NCBI RefSeq assembly: GCF_001676725.1
Contig: NZ_CP016172.1
Location: forward strand, 868,001-932,000
Length of the DNA: 64,000 nucleotides
DNA from: Bordetella flabilis
GTDB lineage: Bacteria > Pseudomonadota > Gammaproteobacteria > Burkholderiales > Burkholderiaceae_B
Direction of reading: 5' to 3'
Numbering within the stretch: the first letter of the stretch is position 1; every line of letters starts with the position of its first letter. The position numbers were made by a program, and so were the translations under genes. The notes under the pieces were generated by a model. The model did no database searches. It saw nothing but the letters and a program-made list of their open reading frames with translations, and was not told the DNA's origin. This document shows, piece after piece, positions 61,304 through 64,000 of the stretch.

Positions 61304-62447
61304 TCCCTCCGGTCAATCCACTGCCGGCCCCGCGGCGTCGCCAGCCCCCGCTCAGGCGGCCGCGCCCGCGGTATCCGCCGATCCGGCCAGGAAGGCAGTC
61401 CGGTGGGTCGTACTGCTCATCCTTCTCAGCCTGGCCTGGTACCTGTTGGCCGACCGCTTCACCCCCTACACGCAGCAGGCGCGCGTGCAGGCTTTCGTCA
61501 TCCCCGTGGCCGCGGAAGTCTCGGGTCGGGTGACCCGGGTGTATGTGCGCAATAACCAGGACGTCCAGGCCGGCGCGCCGCTGTTCGATGTCGACCCGGA
61601 GCACTACAGGATCGCAGTCGACCGTGCCCGCGCCGAGCTGGAGTCCACGCGCCGTCAGATCGGCGCGGGCACCGCCGGCGTGGACGCCGCGCAGGCCTCG
61701 CTGCGAGCCGCCCTGGCGAATGAAACGCGGGCCCGCCAGGATAGCGGGCGGCTGGAGCGCCTGTACCGCGACGACCGGGGAACGGTTTCCCTGCGTCGCC
61801 TGGAAATGGCGCGTGCCGGCCTGGAACAGGCCACGAGCCAGGTCTCCGCGGCGCGTGCCGAGGTGCAGCGCGCCCGCGAGCAGGAAGGAGGCCGCGACGA
61901 GGACAACGCCAAGCTCCGCAGCGCCGCCGCGGCCCTGGAGAAGGCCGAACTGGACCTGGCGAACACGCAGGTACGTGCGCGTTCCGCCGGCCTGATCACC
62001 GATCTACGTACCGATACGGGCCAGTTCGCCGCGGCCGGTGCCCCCGTCATGACGCTGATCGCCATCCATGACGTGTGGATCAATGCGGACATGACCGAGA
62101 ACAACCTCGGATATGTCGAGCCCGGCACGCCGGTGGGCATTGTCCTGGACGCCTTGCCCGGACGGATACTCGCGGGCCACGTGCGCAGCGTCGGTTATGG
62201 CGTCAGCGTCGGCCTGAACACCGCGCCCGGCAACCTGCCCATGGTGCAGAACAGCCGCGATTGGCTGCGCCCCGCGCAACGCTTTCCTGTCATCGTGGAG
62301 ATCAAGCCGGGCGAACTGGCGACGTTCCGGGGCGTTCGCGCGGGCGGGCAGGCCGAGGTCATGGCCTTTCCCATCTCGGGTAATCCGCTCAATTTCCTTG
62401 GACGGCTCTACCTGCGGGTGATGAGCTGGTTCTCCTATGTCTACTGA
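61296..62447 (+). CDS. HlyD/EmrA-type membrane fusion protein
   Basis: 383 residues. An Ala/Pro-rich N-terminal tail, one membrane helix (about 35-51, AVRWVVLLILLSLAWYLL), then the barrel-sandwich hybrid motif TRVYVRNNQDVQAGAPLFDVDPEHY, a coiled-coil hairpin of about 120 residues, and the second lipoyl half VRARSAGLITDLRTDTGQFAAAGAPVMTL. It bridges the inner-membrane DUF2955 protein and the NodT-like channel, as in AaeAB-type aromatic-acid exporters. It overlaps both neighbours by 8-11 bp. Confidence 0.94.
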   Translation: MNDPSGQSTAGPAASPAPAQAAAPAVSADPARKAVRWVVLLILLSLAWYLLADRFTPYTQQARVQAFVIPVAAEVSGRVTRVYVRNNQDVQAGAPLFDVDPEHYRIAVDRARAELESTRRQIGAGTAGVDAAQASLRAALANETRARQDSGRLERLYRDDRGTVSLRRLEMARAGLEQATSQVSAARAEVQRAREQEGGRDEDNAKLRSAAAALEKAELDLANTQVRARSAGLITDLRTDTGQFAAAGAPVMTLIAIHDVWINADMTENNLGYVEPGTPVGIVLDALPGRILAGHVRSVGYGVSVGLNTAPGNLPMVQNSRDWLRPAQRFPVIVEIKPGELATFRGVRAGGQAEVMAFPISGNPLNFLGRLYLRVMSWFSYVY

Positions 62448-63492
62448 CAGCGGACTTGGCCTGGAAGAGCGGCGGCGCGGCCAGCGCGCGTTGCGCCTGG
62501 GCACCGGCACCGCGCTGTCCATGGCCGTCAGCTTCGGCCTGGACCTGCCGGTGCCGATGATCGCCCCCGTACTCGCCGCGTTCGTGCTTGCCATGTTGAA
62601 CCGACCCCTGTCGTTCAAGGCGACGCTGGGTCTCTTGCTCATGGTCCTGTTCACTACGGGTAGCGGCCTGCTGCTGATACCGCTGTTGCGCCATTACGCC
62701 TTCAGTGGCGTGCTGGTGATCGCCTTGTGCCTCTTCCTGGCGTTCCGCTATGGCCTGCGCGGCGGCAACAACCTGGTTTCCCTGTTCCTCGTGATCGGGC
62801 TGACCATGATTTCCGCGGCGGGCACCGTGGCTTTCGAGCTTGCGCTTCTGGTTGTCGGCGCGCTGGTAAAGGGCTTATCCGTCGCCCTGCTGGCGTTCGC
62901 CTTCTGCCATTGGCTGTTTCCAGAGCCGCCGGGGGCGCCGGCCTTGCCTGCGCCGCCTGTCCCGACCGACCGCGAGACCGGGTGGATGGCCTGGCGCGCG
63001 GTCCTGGTCGTGCTGCCCGCCTACCTGCTCGCCTTGAGCGATCCCATGGCTTACCTGCCGGTCATCATGAAGTCGGTAAGCCTGGGACGCCAAAGCTGCA
63101 CCACCACCGTTCGCGGCGCCGTGCGCGAATTGCTGGGCTCGACCCTGCTCGCCGGCCTGCTGGCCATCCTGTTCTGGGGCGTGCTCGGGCTGGTCGTGAA
63201 CCTGTGGATGTTTTTCGTATGGACGCTGCTATTCGGTTTGTCGATCGGGCGCAAGCTCTATGGATCGAGCCCGACGCGACAGCCCCCAAGCTTCTGGTTG
63301 AACACCCTCGTGACCATGATCATCCTGCTGGGTCAATCCGTTCAGGACAGCCTTGCAGGCAAGGACGTGTACACCGCGTTCGCGGTGCGCATGGGCCTTT
63401 TCATCGCTGTTTCGCTATATGCCTGGCTGATGTTGGTCCTGCTGGAGCAACGACGTCGGGAGCCGCGGTCCGCGGCTTTCAATTCGCCCTAG
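62437..63492 (+). CDS. DUF2955/FUSC-like inner-membrane transporter subunit
   Basis: 351 residues with about ten membrane helices in two blocks (about 20-165 and 180-335) separated by a polar loop. LGTGTALSMAVSFGLDLPVPMIAPVLAAFVLAML and GRQSCTTTVRGAVRELLGSTLLAGLLA match DUF2955, a branch related to the aromatic-acid exporter/FUSC family. It is the likely substrate-translocating partner of the HlyD-type protein. The C-terminus is basic. Confidence 0.9.
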   Translation: MSTDSGLGLEERRRGQRALRLGTGTALSMAVSFGLDLPVPMIAPVLAAFVLAMLNRPLSFKATLGLLLMVLFTTGSGLLLIPLLRHYAFSGVLVIALCLFLAFRYGLRGGNNLVSLFLVIGLTMISAAGTVAFELALLVVGALVKGLSVALLAFAFCHWLFPEPPGAPALPAPPVPTDRETGWMAWRAVLVVLPAYLLALSDPMAYLPVIMKSVSLGRQSCTTTVRGAVRELLGSTLLAGLLAILFWGVLGLVVNLWMFFVWTLLFGLSIGRKLYGSSPTRQPPSFWLNTLVTMIILLGQSVQDSLAGKDVYTAFAVRMGLFIAVSLYAWLMLVLLEQRRREPRSAAFNSP

Positions 63493-63504
63493 AGGAGTAA
63501 GGCC

Positions 63505-64000
63505 ATGACAACGTCGAACATCGACCCGGCGGTTCGCAAGGAGACCACGTGGCGTTTCAAGGCCGGGATAGGCATTTTCATATTCGCATTCGCCTTGTGG
63601 CTCGCCATCCCGCTGGCCGCCGCCGCCGGAATGTCGGGGCCGCGCCTGGCGGCGCTGACGGGCGCCCTGTTCGTCGCCAACAAGGTCCTGCTGCTCACCT
63701 GCATCGCGGTCATGGGCAAGGACGGGTTCCAGCAACTCAAGGCGATCCTGTCCGGCCATGCAAGACGATTGGCGCCGGTGCAAAAGGTGGGGCCGACCCG
63801 GCACGCCATCGGCATGGTGATGTTCTGCCTGCCCCTCATATCCGCGATGCTCGAGCCTTACGTGGACAATATCTGGCCGGGGCTCCGGCCCAACCTGTGG
63901 CAGCTCCAGCTCCTGGCCGATCTCATGCTTGTAGCCAGCTTCTTCGTGCTGGGCGGAGATTTCTGGAACAAGATCCGCGCGCTGTTCAGTCGCACGGCGT
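63505..64000 (+). CDS. Transporter-suffix-domain membrane protein, 3' end cut by the window
   Basis: At least 165 residues and open to the window end. ATG 63505 follows AGAGGAG. Four hydrophobic segments are visible: FKAGIGIFIFAFALWLAIPLAAAAG, LAALTGALFVANKVLLLTCIAVMG, IGMVMFCLPLISAM and LQLLADLMLVASFFVLGG, ending GDFWNKIRALFSR. This resembles the small 'transporter suffix' proteins encoded beside DUF2955 efflux systems. It starts 12 bp after the DUF2955 gene and is most likely co-transcribed. Its role is unknown. Confidence 0.8.
   Translation, partial: MTTSNIDPAVRKETTWRFKAGIGIFIFAFALWLAIPLAAAAGMSGPRLAALTGALFVANKVLLLTCIAVMGKDGFQQLKAILSGHARRLAPVQKVGPTRHAIGMVMFCLPLISAMLEPYVDNIWPGLRPNLWQLQLLADLMLVASFFVLGGDFWNKIRALFSRTA

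Overview
This window looks like a chromosomal segment of a free-living, high-GC betaproteobacterium of the Alcaligenaceae (Bordetella/Achromobacter type). The basis is codon bias, the many orphan Bug (TctC-type) tripartite-tricarboxylate receptors (four genes plus one remnant), and a dense mix of small catabolic cassettes, each with its own LysR, GntR, TetR, AraC or two-component regulator. No rRNA, tRNA, CRISPR array, insertion sequence or phage gene was recognised. Taxonomy is an inference from gene content.

Layout. 1-16 kb: small catabolic cassettes (two alpha/beta hydrolases with a Bug receptor and a LysR; a MetE-like protein with a Bug receptor; a GntR-controlled enolase-superfamily enzyme with a Bug receptor; AraC+VOC; a carotenoid oxygenase coupled to a PD-(D/E)XK-like protein; a flavin monooxygenase). 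16.3-30 kb: a coherent catabolic island with a cupin and TetR regulator, an ABC importer plus aspartate dehydrogenase operon, a CoxG-like protein, and a six-gene operon (aldehyde dehydrogenase, esterase-like hydrolase, dihydroxyphthalate-decarboxylase-like protein, three-subunit molybdenum hydroxylase). Five copies of a 16-bp palindrome, TTRACY-N4-RGTYAA, sit only in the promoter regions of this island. I propose they form the regulon of the island's TetR protein, controlling uptake and degradation of an unidentified, perhaps N-heteroaromatic, carboxylic acid.

30-41 kb: a LysR/EamA pair, then a UdgX-type DNA glycosylase (DUF4130-UDG fusion) and its usual partner, a radical-SAM DNA-repair protein behind a perfect LexA-box core. 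Between them, on the opposite strand, lies a 5.4-kb gene for a toxin-like protein of about 1,800 residues with an internal duplication and a C-terminal HExxH metalloprotease motif. 41-52 kb: three GlxA-type (DJ-1 + AraC) regulators next to efflux and oxidoreductase genes, two of them sharing a conserved upstream 15-mer, and a MIase-like/Bug/aldolase/amidohydrolase operon.

52.8-64 kb: a FixL/FixJ-like kinase and regulator, a stand-alone receiver, a SYLF lipoprotein, pqiABC (MCE lipid transport) and a NodT/HlyD/DUF2955 efflux set, all on the plus strand. A GGACCAARGTCC palindrome precedes both the receiver gene and the SYLF gene, suggesting an envelope-stress or redox response unit. The window cuts the first gene (3' end missing) and the last (3' end missing).
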